DNA from: Salvator merianae
Taxonomy: Eukaryota; Chordata; Lepidosauria; Squamata; Teiidae
Assembly (NCBI GenBank): GCA_003586115.2
Contig: QVOM02000074.1
Coordinates: 4,180,521 to 4,244,520 of the forward strand
Length of the DNA: 64,000 nt
Reading direction: 5' to 3'
This document shows positions 44,198 to 54,714 of this stretch, one piece after another. The stretch's first letter is position 1. Each line of letters opens with the position of its first letter. A program made the translations under genes and the position numbers. The notes beneath the pieces are model-generated. The model ran no database searches, had not been told where the DNA came from, and was given only the letters and a program-made list of their open reading frames with translations.

Positions 44198-44400
44198 TAC
44201 ACTAGTGGCCAAAATTGTGGAAACCTTTTGAAAAAAGTGTATTTTTGAGGTTTGAACACTCATAACACCACTTTTTTTTGGAGTAACCCATAAAATGATA
44301 TATCAATGGAAAGATAATTTAATCAAGAATGTAATGCAATAACTTTTATGAAGGATTTTTTTTAATTGAACAGCAGTTATAAAGAAGAAAAGTGAAACAC
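44198..44400. mobile_element. Possible Tc1/mariner end fragment
   Basis: TACACTAGTGGCCAAAATTG, followed by TGGAAACC, resembles a Tc1-like terminal repeat preceded by TA. No matching opposite end is seen. A CR1 fragment begins directly after. Confidence 0.4.
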
Positions 44401-44407
44401 ATAGGAA

Positions 44408-44900
44408 AAATGAGAAGGTGCAAAAAAGGGCAACCAGAATGATCAAGGGGCTGGAACACCTTCCTTACGAAATCAGGCTGCAACGCCTTGGCCTCTTCAG
44501 CCTTGGAAAGCGACGTTTAAGAGGAGATCTGATTGAAGTTTATAAAATCATGCACGGTATGGATAAGGTGGATAAAGAGAAGTTTTTCTCTCTCACACAC
44601 AACACTAGGACCAGGGGGCACTCTCTGAAGCTGATGGGTAGGAGAGTTAGGACTGACAAGGAGAAGTATTTTTTCACCCAGAGGGTCGTTGGTCTGTGGA
44701 ATTTATTACTGGATGAGGTGGTGACAGCCATCATCCTGGACAGCTTTAAGAAGGGATTGGACAGATTCATGGAGATCAGGTGTATCAATGGCTACTAGAA
44801 TGGATGCCTAGGTACTGCCTCCAGGTTGGAAAGACAGGCAGGATGTCTGTAAAAACATTTGCGGGGAGTCAAGAGCAGGTGAAGGTCTTGCCTTTGGCAC
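44408..44900 (+). mobile_element. CR1-type LINE ORF2 C-terminus and 3' UTR
   Basis: The 126-codon open frame at 44418-44798 reads QKRATRMIKGLEHLPYEIRL, then RLGLFSLGKRRLRGDLIEVYK and RTRGHSLKL, and ends FFTQRVVGLWNLLLDEVV. This is the standard CR1 C-terminal region and is uninterrupted here. It is severely 5'-truncated. The 3' UTR matches the antisense copy at 17124-17463 up to about 44885. Confidence 0.9.
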
Positions 44901-45099
44901 AAGAGTTAGTGGACACCAGTGCACCTACACTATTTACAGCAATTTCCCCAAAGCTACAATCAGCTAATTTAAGCCAGTTCTCCTATCCAGCGTTTGCTTT
45001 CTCTTTAGCTCTTCTACAGCTTCTCAGTTCTGTAGATATTGTTGCAACTCTGACCTCATTGTACTATTATTGCATCCTGGATCTTTCAACCTGTGTATT

Positions 45100-45390
45100 T
45101 GGAATATTGTTTTCTTTGCCAAGTTCTTATCCAAATTTGATATTTTATTCCTTCAAGAAACTGGGCTGATTTCCAAGATTTAGACAGTTTTTGCACTGTA
45201 TGCACTATGCAACACCAAGCAAAAGACACGGTCTGGCTACTTTTATATCTGTGAGCCTACAAGCTGCTATTACGCTTTTACCATTCCATGCTCAATGGAC
45301 AGCAGCTATTTTATTACAAATTAATCATACGCAGATATTGTCTCTCCTCTTTGCACATGATAGGATGTACAAGAGTCATGGGACAGACTA
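45100..45390 (+). mobile_element. Possible LINE endonuclease N-terminal fragment
   Basis: Across shifting frames the plus strand reads ILFLQETW, and about 30 codons on a GLATFIS-like segment, as in apurinic-type LINE endonucleases. No long intact frame. Assignment to a clade is not possible. Confidence 0.4.
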
Positions 45391-45699
45391 ACTCACTTTA
45401 TTAGAGCATGTATTAAAGCCAACCCCATAGCTTCTGTTCTATGGCTTTTTTGTACTTACCCTTTAACTAGTTTATGAAGTGGTCCAGGAGCCCCTCTTCT
45501 GCATAGTAGACTGGTTTAAGGGAGGCCTCACCTCCTGCTAGTATGCTCCATCTGCACCAGAGTGTAATACAGATCAGGCTATCAAAAATGGCCTCTGCCT
45601 CCAAAAAAGCCAGTGGACCTGCTAGGTCCACTGATGTACTAGCTGGTGGTAAACCAGACCAAGGAGGTGAGCAGAAGGGAAACTCATTTCAATCAATGC

Positions 45700-45935
45700 A
45701 ACAAGATGCAGTGCTAAAACAAGTCCCCCAAATGCTCCAAGGCCAGGAATATTTGTTCTGGCCATTGGAACTTTTGGAGGCTGGGCTTTGGGGCTGGTGC
45801 AGGGTCTGGGCAAGCACACCCACTGCAGTGCAGATGGCCTTGTTCCAATCTACAGGAATCTGTCCCAGCTTTGGAAGAAATTACTTGATCTGGAAGAGCT
45901 GATCTGGATCCACTTGAGTTAAGTGCAGAAAGGCC
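45700..45935. mobile_element. Probable MITE (AAGTGCAGAAAGGCCCC terminus)
   Basis: The right end GTTAAGTGCAGAAAGGCCCC, preceded by a GATCTGGAAGAGCTGATCTGGATCC palindrome, matches the termini at 28023 and 28935. The left end is unclear. A frame across 45543-45902 is probably incidental. Confidence 0.45.
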
Positions 45936-46514
45936 CCTAGTTGGGGATGTTTTTAATGCAAGATTAGGCCCAGATGACCAAACCCTGAGTATCCATTTCC
46001 AGTTATCCACCTGATAGCAGTGAGGGTTTTCTTCTTCCCTCTAGAGTAGCCAAAACCAAAGGCAAAACATGCATTTTTGCTGGATTCTGCCTATTCAAAT
46101 TAGCTGTATAATTTAATCTGCATATTCTTAATGGATTCTGTCTTCAGGATAGACCTGCTGAATTCACCTGTTGGGCGGGATCTCACATGTCCACAGTGGA
46201 TTACTGGTTAGCTCCTTCAGAGAAAATTAAACCACAATCCAACAGTGACTACCTTTCCTTAACCCTTCAGATCCACTTAACATCAAAGACTCTGCACAAA
46301 TCTACTAACTCACTTTCTTTAGAATCTTAAACTCATTAGTTCTCTGCTATGTTAAGTTCTTCCAGGTTTCTTGATCTTAGGACTGTGGTCACATGTTTTA
46401 CATTTTAGTCCATCCCTGGGACAAACGGGACAGAGGCTGTTTTTGGCCTCCTCCAGCCTGGTCACACCCACTGTGCTACCACCACTGCTGTCACCCGAGT
46501 CTTCATGATAAAGG

Positions 46515-46810
46515 TAAGTTGGGATGGGGGGCTTGGGGGGTCAGGAGGAAGCCACAGTGGCAGGGGGCATTGGGGGGTGGGATGTATTGGGGCATCGGGA
46601 TTGGAGGCAGTGGGGAAGCAGTGGGGACAGGGGGAAGTTGCAGGGGAAAGCTGAGGGGCAGCAAGAGCAGAAAGCAGCCATAGCTGTGGTGGTGGTGGGC
46701 ATCAGGGGCATGGGGAGTCAGAGGCAGGGTGGCATCAGAGGTGGTGGGAGGAGGTAGGGGCATGGGAGGAACAAGGAGACAGTCGCGACAGTAGGGGAGG
46801 CATGGGGAAG
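46515..46810. repeat. G-rich, G-skewed low-complexity tract
   Basis: About 300 bp with many runs of three to six G on the plus strand and few C. Clusters of GGGG tracts could form G-quadruplexes. The open frames here reflect base composition. Confidence 0.7.
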
Positions 46811-48204
46811 CGACGGGAGGTGATCTGGTTGGGTTTCTTGGTGAAATGGACTCAGTGCTGGATGATCCAAATTTAGGATAATACCATTCTAGGCAGGAAA
46901 GTCCTTCAAAAAACTGGGAATACAATTTAGCGTCTGGTTTCCAAGGACTTAACCCAGCCTCCGTCTTTAAAAAATATGAACAGAGATATCAGACTCAGAT
47001 CTCAAAGAACACTCCATCGTACATACAAGGCAGATCTAAAAATTGATTTGATTGTGAATGTATGGCCACCAAAGAAAACCTTACAGCTCAATTTCAGGTG
47101 CATCTTCAAGATTCATCCCAGATTTCACATGCTGAACTAATGGCATAAAAATGTATACTGTAGATAAGATGCTTTTGAAAACTAAAAAAACATAAAATTT
47201 ACCAGGAAATGTGGCTACAGTTGTTCAGGCAGTTAATTATAAGAACTCATTGTTTTGGCAATTAATTACAGACTATTCAATCAGGTCTCCACGGAGGCCT
47301 GGGAATCTTATTACAAGATATTTAATGCTACCTATGACAAGGCCACACTACACTCAAAAGCCAAAATTACACATGATGGTTGACTTTATCTGTCACTAAT
47401 GTCAGCTTCATAAATATGCAAACATATTAATTCACTGAAACTGGAAAAGGCCCATGGTCTAGCCTTCGTACTTCCTGAGGTTCTTAAACAAAACATCCAG
47501 TGGTAGGTTCTAATTTTGACAACCCATGATTGTTCAATGATCCAATCAAGAGAAAACATTGCGACAGCACAAGCAGAAGAAAAGCTGATAAAATGTTGGC
47601 ACATTGTCCCCTTTCCAAATCAAATCACTGTCAACTGACATTCCTGATGTGTGCCCTTCAGATTTCTAGTTCAACAAAGGACACAATGACAGTCAGGGTG
47701 CATTTTGATAGCTTTTAGGCATTTCAGTTAGAATATATCAACTCTATTAAGATTTTAAGTGTTTCCTATTGGCTTGTATCAACAAGACGCCAGGAACATT
47801 TTTAATGCAAGCTATTTCCTTGTGGGAGGAAAGGAGGGGATCACAGTCAACTGCATGTTTGTTGCATTTTAAAATAGAACGTTCTATTTCCAAAATGGAG
47901 TTTAGGTTGCCTGGCCCAGGATTTTCATCAATTTTGGTCAAGCTCTGCGCTTCCAATGTTTCATATCCTTAATACTTCATACATCCCTGGCACAAGGCAG
48001 TGCTATGCCTCATCCACCAAGACTGTTTTTATTCTTATTAATAGCACATCTCGTAATAGGATTTGGGTTAGGGATAAGTGTCTCTCAATAGGAATAAAGA
48101 CAAAAGAACTAAAAAATCATTTATTAATACCTTTTCAGATGTGAAAGCTATCTCAACATCTCCAGAGTTCACCTTTCCATTCTGCTAGGCCACATTATCT
48201 GGTC
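46811..48204. other. no recognised feature
   Basis: I see no repeat or gene that I can support. The short frames near 47211 and 47769 are uninformative. Confidence 0.4.
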
Positions 48205-48292
48205 ACATCGTCAATTTATTTGTATATCACCTGTCCATGGTATGCTCAAGGTGATTTACAAGCAATTAACAAAATATAGAGAAATTATTAAA
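48205..48292 (-). mobile_element. L2-like LINE 3' tail
   Basis: The antisense tail 'TTTATTTGTATATCACCTGTCC..GGTATGCTCAAGGTGATTTACAAGCAATTAAC' is the usual squamate L2/CR1-type end. The mariner-like element begins immediately after it. Confidence 0.6.
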
Positions 48293-48296
48293 CATA

Positions 48297-48670
48297 CAGG
48301 GTGTTTCAAAGAGATGAACCCAATTTGAAAGTGCTGTATCTCTGCAACCACGAACCACCCATGAATGAAACTCTTGCCACTTGAAAAGGCAGGGCATAGA
48401 GTTTCAAATGATTACCACTATCTGCCTCTCCTAGCATACAAACAGCCCCTAGCCTCAGTCATTCGCCAGATGGCAAAGACACTTTGAGAAGCATTTGGGA
48501 TGAATTCAATGATTGCCTCGATAGGCAGAGGGCACATAGAGCATTTATAAAATGATTAGTAAAACTTGATAACTCATTAAACCATTTGTAACTTTTTGTG
48601 TAATTGTAACATGTTGTCATAGTGAAATATACTTCTTTGAAATTGGGTCCATCTTTTTGAAATACTCTAG
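48297..48670. mobile_element. 374-bp Tc1/mariner-type internal-deletion derivative
   Basis: CAGGGTGTTTCAAAGAGATG at one end and CATCTTTTTGAAATACTCTAG at the other are imperfect inverted repeats of about 35 bp. Both sides are flanked by the TA dinucleotide (48295-48296, 48671-48672). Inside, the plus strand near 48465-48545 reads RQMAKTL.EAFGMNSMIASI, then GRGHIEHL, like the very end of a mariner-type transposase. So this is a deletion derivative rather than an unrelated MITE. Confidence 0.75.
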
Positions 48671-49149
48671 TACAAAGCAAAATACAATAATCAATATATA
48701 ATTGGATATAAAAAATATTTAAATATAAAATCCAAACTAAAAAAAAAAGAAAAATTTCTCACACACATAGCAGACACAGCTGTTCTTTGCAGAATGTGTG
48801 GCAGTTGTCAAATCCAGTCCAAGGTAGTTCTTTTACCTGATGGGATTAACCCATGAGTTACCAACACTAGTTTTCATGCAAGTGCATGTTTGTCTTCAGG
48901 AGTGAGAATGAATACCAAGTGCGCAGTACCCATTTCAAGTATAGCTAGGCACATTATGCATAGTCACATTATGTTGTGGTATGTTTTGAAAGGTTCTACA
49001 AGAAAGAGAAATCTACTTCCTGAATCTGCTAAAGAAAAAATAAGCAACCACTTAGGATCTCTTTCATGGGGGCGGGGGCTTTTATTGAAATATAAATATA
49101 ATTGGAACTATATAGCAATTTCAGTAAATCCTCTCACCTACCCTGCCGC

Positions 49150-49890
49150 GGACTATATTAATAAAAAATAAATAAATTACAATTTATCCTGCAAAAATCC
49201 CATACATTACCAAATGTTACAGCCAGTACTTTAACCGAGATTTATATGGTAACGGCTAGTTTGTAATACTGAGACACTGTCACAATATGCCATCCATATT
49301 TCCTTGACATCTGCAATTTTACTTTGACTCATCATAGTTTGTTCTTGTATTTGCATATTTTTTAGATTCAGTAAGTATGATGCCATACTATATGTGCAAG
49401 CTTCCCTTGTTACCTTCTCCAGATCCTTCCAATACCGCGCTATTGTCATTTGCGTATTAATAGTTTTGTCTCTTTGTCTGTAACTGGGGGTGGAATTATA
49501 TGTAACAAAAAGAATTCTGGTTTCAATAAAATTAAACTATTTACTATCTGCTGTACTATTTGCCAAAATTATTTTGTTTTATCACACTCCCACAATAAAT
49601 GATGGCAAATTGGCTTGGCTATATGTCTTCTCCAGCACCTTGGATTCGACTGTCTTGTAATTCTGGCCATAATTATTGGTGTCCTATACAATCTGTACAC
49701 TGTTTTAGTAAAGTTTTCCTTTATTTTTGCATTAGTACTTCATTTTAGTTTACAATTCATAATTTTATTCCACAATTGGGTAGGAATAGCATTTCCAATG
49801 CCTTGCTCCCACAGTGTTTTTAGACATCAGGTGGAGCAGATTGTTCCTTTCTTATATAATGTCTCAGAGGTCTTGTTATTACTTTGTTGA
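49150..49890 (-). mobile_element. L1-like LINE 3' fragment
   Basis: Read on the minus strand, a HLLWECDKTK.FWQIV segment (about 49540-49610) is followed by 'PEFFLLHIIPPPVTDKETKL', then ARYWKDLEKV (about 49410-49449). This order matches L1 ORF2 C-termini. It is decayed by stops. Confidence 0.65.
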
Positions 49891-50790
49891 GCTTTCTTGA
49901 AGATAGGAATTCTTTTACTATTTTGCTTGACTTCTCATTTTAAACATTTCTTCAAGCACTTGTGTTGTTCCCCCCAACATTCTCATGTTTCCAAAATTTT
50001 CACCACTGACGACAGTAACATCCAATCACGTTGCATGCCCCAGGCTACATTCATCCTATCTCTTCTCTGAGAACTGGTAGCCAATGGATCACTAGCCATG
50101 TGTACTAGGCATGGGCCAAATGGGTTTAGCACGAACTAGGCTTGTAACAAACCAAGGAGGTTTGGGAGTTTGTTTTCAGACCAATCCCCTTTAAAGTTTA
50201 GGATTTAGTCTGAAAATGAACTGAACTAGGAGATAGGGAATTCAATGAAAACTTCAGTTCACATTCCCCCTCATATTGTGCCACGATCTCTGCCCCTTCC
50301 ACAATTACACCCCACCAAGCCCCAGACTGCATGCAGCCCACCCCCCTTCTTCCTGATTGTACCCTGCCATCCCCCTCTTTTTGCAAATCACACCCTACTG
50401 AGTCCTGGGTCCTGTCATCCCTCCTTCATATTCATCCTGTCTTACCTGGTCTTGATGGGCACATGCTTCTCCACTGTCATTGGCTACACAATCTAGCAAA
50501 GACTGTGGCTAATGTCAAGCCTTCTTTCAGCCTACTAGGCCTTCTAGACTGGAGGACTACACCTCCTTCCAGGAGGCCTAGTGCATCAGTGTGCATGTGT
50601 CCACTTCCTGCAAAGTGCTTGAAAACGATTAGTTTGTGGAAAGAAATTGTGGACATCTCTTGTTGGCATCTTTTCATAATGTCCTGAGAAATGTTTCAGT
50701 CATCTGCACTGCAAACATAGTATCTTCTCATAGAACACAGATTAGCAAATTTGTGATGGCTTGCATCTTACTGTGATCTTCATAAAGTAT
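49891..50790. other. Mostly unrecognised; possible hAT-like end near 50105
   Basis: CTAGGCATGGGCCAAATGG and the following AACAAACC-type sequence (50105-50260) look like a hAT terminal region, but no partner end or target duplication is seen. The rest is unremarkable. Confidence 0.3.
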
Positions 50791-50799
50791 GAAATGCCA

Positions 50800-51195
50800 C
50801 ACTTTCTGTTCCAGCAAATTATCAGAAAATTTGAAATGGAAAGGGGACAAAATACCAACGGTGGAAGAGTGGTTGGTTAAAATGATGGACCTTGCTGAGA
50901 TGGACAAATTACTGAGAAACTTACTGAGAAATAATACAATTGATAAATTTTACAAAAACTGGAAACCCTTTATCAACTTCCTGCAAGAATTGGAAAGTGG
51001 AATTGTGATTGCTGGATTTGAAGAATGAAGAGGAAAGAAGACAATCGGTAGAATAAAAGAAGTGAGTGATCAGGAGGGGCAAGAAGTATGGAACATAGAA
51101 GAAACATTGGAAGAAGGAGGAAGTCAACTGTAAAAAATGTTAGCTTATGAATTTTTGAATTAATGTAAATTTTATATATCTTAAATAAAATAAGA
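50800..51195 (+). mobile_element. L1 3' fragment, same family as 34990-40717
   Basis: The plus-strand frame (50789-51028) reads KIPTVEEWLVKMMDLAEMDK, and later FYKNWKPFINFLQELESG and IAGFEE. It matches the extreme C-terminus of the L1 ORF2 at 35184-35627 at most positions. The 3' UTR and an AAATAAAATAAG tail end near 51195. Strongly 5'-truncated. Confidence 0.85.
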
Positions 51196-51479
51196 AAGAA
51201 AAGAAAATTTGAGGGATATCTTTATCAAAATAAAATCTGTCCTTTTAAGTAAGGGAAATTAAGCTCTATAAAACCATAAAACAGAATCTTCTCTCCCCTG
51301 ATGACCTAATGAATTGGAAAAACACCAAAATCTGCAACTGAGTATATAATCAAGATGCAAGGTGGGATGCTGACTCAATCAAAATGTCCAGATTTTCCAC
51401 TTAGTTCCTCTAAACTAAAAAGAATCAAGCTTGTTCCCTATATCTACTGAATATTATTGAAACTCCTATTAGGTGAACC

Positions 51480-51835
51480 TTTATAGCAGTTTGTTTTCAA
51501 ACAATTCCCATTGAGTCCTACCTTGGCAGATACCGTACAATTCCAAGTAATGAATTTCTGCTTTTGCTATTCCACACAAGCTGCTGATATAGCACATTTC
51601 TTACTAAGTTGTCCTCTGTATGACTCAATAAGAGAAAAGAAACTTGGACGCGTTATTACATACTTTAATGGCTCTGCTCAAGAATGCATTTGTTTTCTCT
51701 TAGCTCATGTTTTCCCTTTTATTACTTTGCAAGTAGCTTTATTTGTTCCAGCTGCAATTAAACTTAGGAAGGCTTTGAACTTAATTAAGCTAAATCATTT
51801 AACTTGCAGATGTTTTGATAACTTGGAATAAGTTC
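51480..51835 (+). mobile_element. Non-LTR retrotransposon C-terminal fragment
   Basis: An open frame at 51511-51831 carries C.FCYSTQAADIAHFLLSCPLY, then 'DSIREKK' and a long hydrophobic/basic tail. The C-x2-C...H..LxCP pattern is the C-terminal zinc-knuckle-like motif of several LINE clades. The clade is not determined. Confidence 0.5.
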
Positions 51836-52028
51836 TAGTCTTTATGTATACTGTAATTTTCCTTCCTCTTCTTTTTTTTTGGTAATTTTATAGTTTTTGT
51901 AATCTTGGACTGCGGTCATACCTGATATTTAAGATGGTCTGAAGGAGTCCCTGATTGCCAGGAATCACATCCAAAAACACCCTTCTCAGTTAGATCTATT
52001 TCTGTTCCTTAGTCCAGTTATATTTTCA

Positions 52029-52270
52029 GGGGGTGTTTTTGTACCTACCATGATAAAACAGATTAATTAGTCTGTTCTATCATAGTATTGACCATGCAGC
52101 GCAGACACTGTCCACACTGTGGGGCCAGAAACCAGACCTGAAGCCAGCTACTGGCATTCACAGTGCCTGATCCTCACCACAGTAGCAGCTGGGAAGCATC
52201 CAGCTGCTGCCATGGCGACCAGTAGGCATGTCCTGCTCAATGCTTGCTAACAGCAAGTGATAAAAGTCCC
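52029..52270. mobile_element. MITE family A, copy 4
   Basis: Starts GGGGGTGTTTTTGTACC. A short ATTAATTAGTCTGTTCTATCATAG palindrome follows, then 'CATGCAGCGCAGACACTGTCCACAC' as in 28207-28646. It ends AAGTGATAAAAGTCCC. Confidence 0.6.
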
Positions 52271-52284
52271 AGGGGGACTATTGA

Positions 52285-52400
52285 GAGCAGTACCCATACT
52301 TTCTTAGACAGAAAGAGAGCGGGTTTCCCTTTCCCTTTCTGGTGAATGCCTAACCTTGTGGGTGTTCTACTTCCTTCTTGCCCCATGTCACCACCTGCCT
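52285..52400 (+). repeat. Dispersed repeat family E, copy 2
   Basis: Matches 23300-23430 over 'GGGTTTCCCTTTCCCT', 'GAATGCCTAACCTTGTGGGTGTTCT' and flanks. Function and class unknown. Confidence 0.55.
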
Positions 52401-52739
52401 CTTCCCCTCCTGTAACTGAGATCTTTTTCAACTGCGCAATTCTGCACGTTCTTAGACTGGCGGGGGGATGTGCTGGCATGAATGCTTCAGACAGGGAAAC
52501 TAGTGCTGAAGATAAACAAATTCATATGGTTAAAAATTCATCCCTTGGAATTTAAAAGCAGCCTATATTGTAGATCACTTTTTATTTGCTCCTTGGAAGG
52601 AGGTCTGGGGCTATGCAGTTCTTCCTCATTCTCCTCACTGAATTATGCACTAAAAAGGCACATTATAGACCCCCCATTCGTGGCATTCATGCCAGCACAT
52701 TCCCTGCCCAAGACTAAGAATGTGCAGAATCGCGCACTT

Positions 52740-53012
52740 GCAAAAATCCCAGTTGTAAAAAAAAAGCAGTCAAAATCTGACTGATGGAAGTGCATCCAAT
52801 TACAGAGAGCAAAGGTAGGAGAAAGATGGGAGGGGTGTGAAGAGGGGGAAAGTACCCTGTGTCAGACTGAGGCTGGAGAAACTGCAAAGTATGGACAAAG
52901 AAAAACAAACTGAGTGAACACTAAATTTCATGAGTGCGATCAAGCCAATAATGGTATGAGTCCCTTTTGTGCCCTAAGATGGACTAATCAGTTGAGGTAT
53001 GACTGGGCCTTT
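52740..53012 (+). repeat. Dispersed repeat family R, copy 4
   Basis: The closest relative of 24340-24605. It shares 'AATCTGACTGATGG', 'AAGATGGGAGGGGTG', 'ATGGACAAAGAAA' and the end 'TTGAGGTATGACTGGGCC'. Confidence 0.65.
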
Positions 53013-53815
53013 ATTGTTTTATTTCTGTTGTTTATTTCTGGATCTGGCTACAACTATATAGATATTAATATATACATAAAACAGAATCTGTGCATGGATA
53101 AAAATGGTTTCTTTTTGAAGCATAATCTTGTCAATTTATCTTGAGTTTTCACAAATTAAGGGGGGAAAATGGCTTCCTTGTGTTTGCTGAGGTGTGATTT
53201 AAAAAAAAAAACTTTTCCGCAAAAAGGGATTAATTAATCATTTTAAGTATAAATGTGAAAGGTCCATTGATCAAACATTGTTATTCAGTGCTGCAATTAA
53301 GAAAGATTCAGTACGGGCTTTTAGGATAGGCTGAGCCTTTTTTCTTGAAAGGCTTTTCTTCTTATATACTGTGTTTATTAAGAAAGAACATTCCACAAAT
53401 GCGCTTACATACAGTTTGGAATGATACAGCTTCAATTGCTTTACTACCTCATAAGTCAGATAAAATTATTCTAAAATGATGGCAATGTTTTTCACTCCCT
53501 TTCAACTCTGAAACCCAATTTATCTGAGCAGTTATTAATTCTTTGCAGTAGGTCCTTCTCATTTCCATGAATACAACTTTCATTCAGAAGCTTATAGATC
53601 ATATTTTTCTGAACTGTTTAATCATGAACTGCAGATTTGCCTCATTATGACACATTGTAAAACTGGCATTTTCATTCCAAAGCAAATATAGCCTTACTAG
53701 AAGTCTTGTTAACACCTGCTGCCTGTAACAAGTTTTGCACTCATGCCTGAAGAAAGGCCATCAGAAAGATGGATTTGCTGCACTCTGTGATAATCCATTG
53801 AAAGGAATCTTGGTA
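53013..53815. other. no recognised feature
   Basis: AT-rich sequence with nothing I can identify. Confidence 0.4.
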
Positions 53816-53818
53816 GGA

Positions 53819-53908
53819 AAAAAAAAGATATTTTTATTGTGTGTTGTGATCCACCCTGGGACCTTCGGGTGAAGGACAGGATGTAAATGTTTAGAAATAA
53901 AGAAGCAT
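53819..53908 (+). mobile_element. L2-like LINE 3' tail
   Basis: 'TTGTGATCCACCCTGGGACCTTCGGGTGAAGGACAGGATGTAAATG' with an AAATAAAGAAG end matches the tail at 9060-9146. Confidence 0.7.
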
Positions 53909-54323
53909 GCAAACATCTAGACTTTCCCTGATGCCTTGATCCCTTCAAAGTCAAGACCTTCAAATTAGGGGGCAGAGAGGTACAAGCATAAAGTTTCACT
54001 CCCTGCATATTAAGAAAAACACTGTACAGTCTTGACATGGAGGGAAAATTCCAACCCCTGCATCATTCCCCTGCTGTCTTCTTCGGGAAGCCCCCAGCCT
54101 CAAGGTTGGCTGAGATCTTGACAGCAGGGATGGAGGATTCTCCTGGTGACAAGACTGCAGCAGAGCAATCCTCATAGGCCATTATGTCATGAAGGCCACT
54201 GAACAGGTAAGTAAGTCTGCCAGAGTGTGGAAACACCGTGGTGATGGCAGGGCTGCTGCTACAAGGGATGAGCAGGAGAAAGAGCTGTAAAAACAGCTGC
54301 TAAAACAGTCTACAAGCACTTGT

Positions 54324-54682
54324 TGTCAGAGCGTATATAGCGGAATTTGGCCTGGAGTCAGATCACTAGTCAAGCTCAGCTATTAGTCAGATAGACAAAG
54401 AAATCTAGAGACTAGATACTTTCATTTAACAAACTCTTTATTTACAGTATCTACAGAGAGAGAAAAACTCTCTTACTCCTTCTACCTCACCAGACAAACA
54501 AGCACTAACGGTTTTTCTTATACAGCACACACACAAGATATGAACATTCCAAATGACGTCATCAACTGTCATCAACTGTCAGCTAGAGTTATGAAAACAA
54601 CATCGTAAATCTCTGTCTCAAGAAATGCTGACTCATTGTGATTCTTTGTTCCTGACTTACTTAACTCTTTCAACACTTGACA
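54324..54682 (-). repeat. Copia 3' LTR
   Basis: 359 bp, the downstream LTR in element orientation. The pol frame stops about 32 bp before it. An adjacent polypurine tract (reverse complement of 54683-54692) fits plus-strand priming. The tract AACAAACTCTTTATTTAC on the plus strand marks an antisense AATAAA-type polyadenylation region. Confidence 0.93.
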
Positions 54683-54714
54683 TCCCTTCTTCAGGAACAT
54701 AAGATCACAACTCT

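Noticed and set aside
45543..45902. 119-codon frame beginning MLHLHQ
   Set aside because: Overlaps a MITE-like segment and lacks any family motif.
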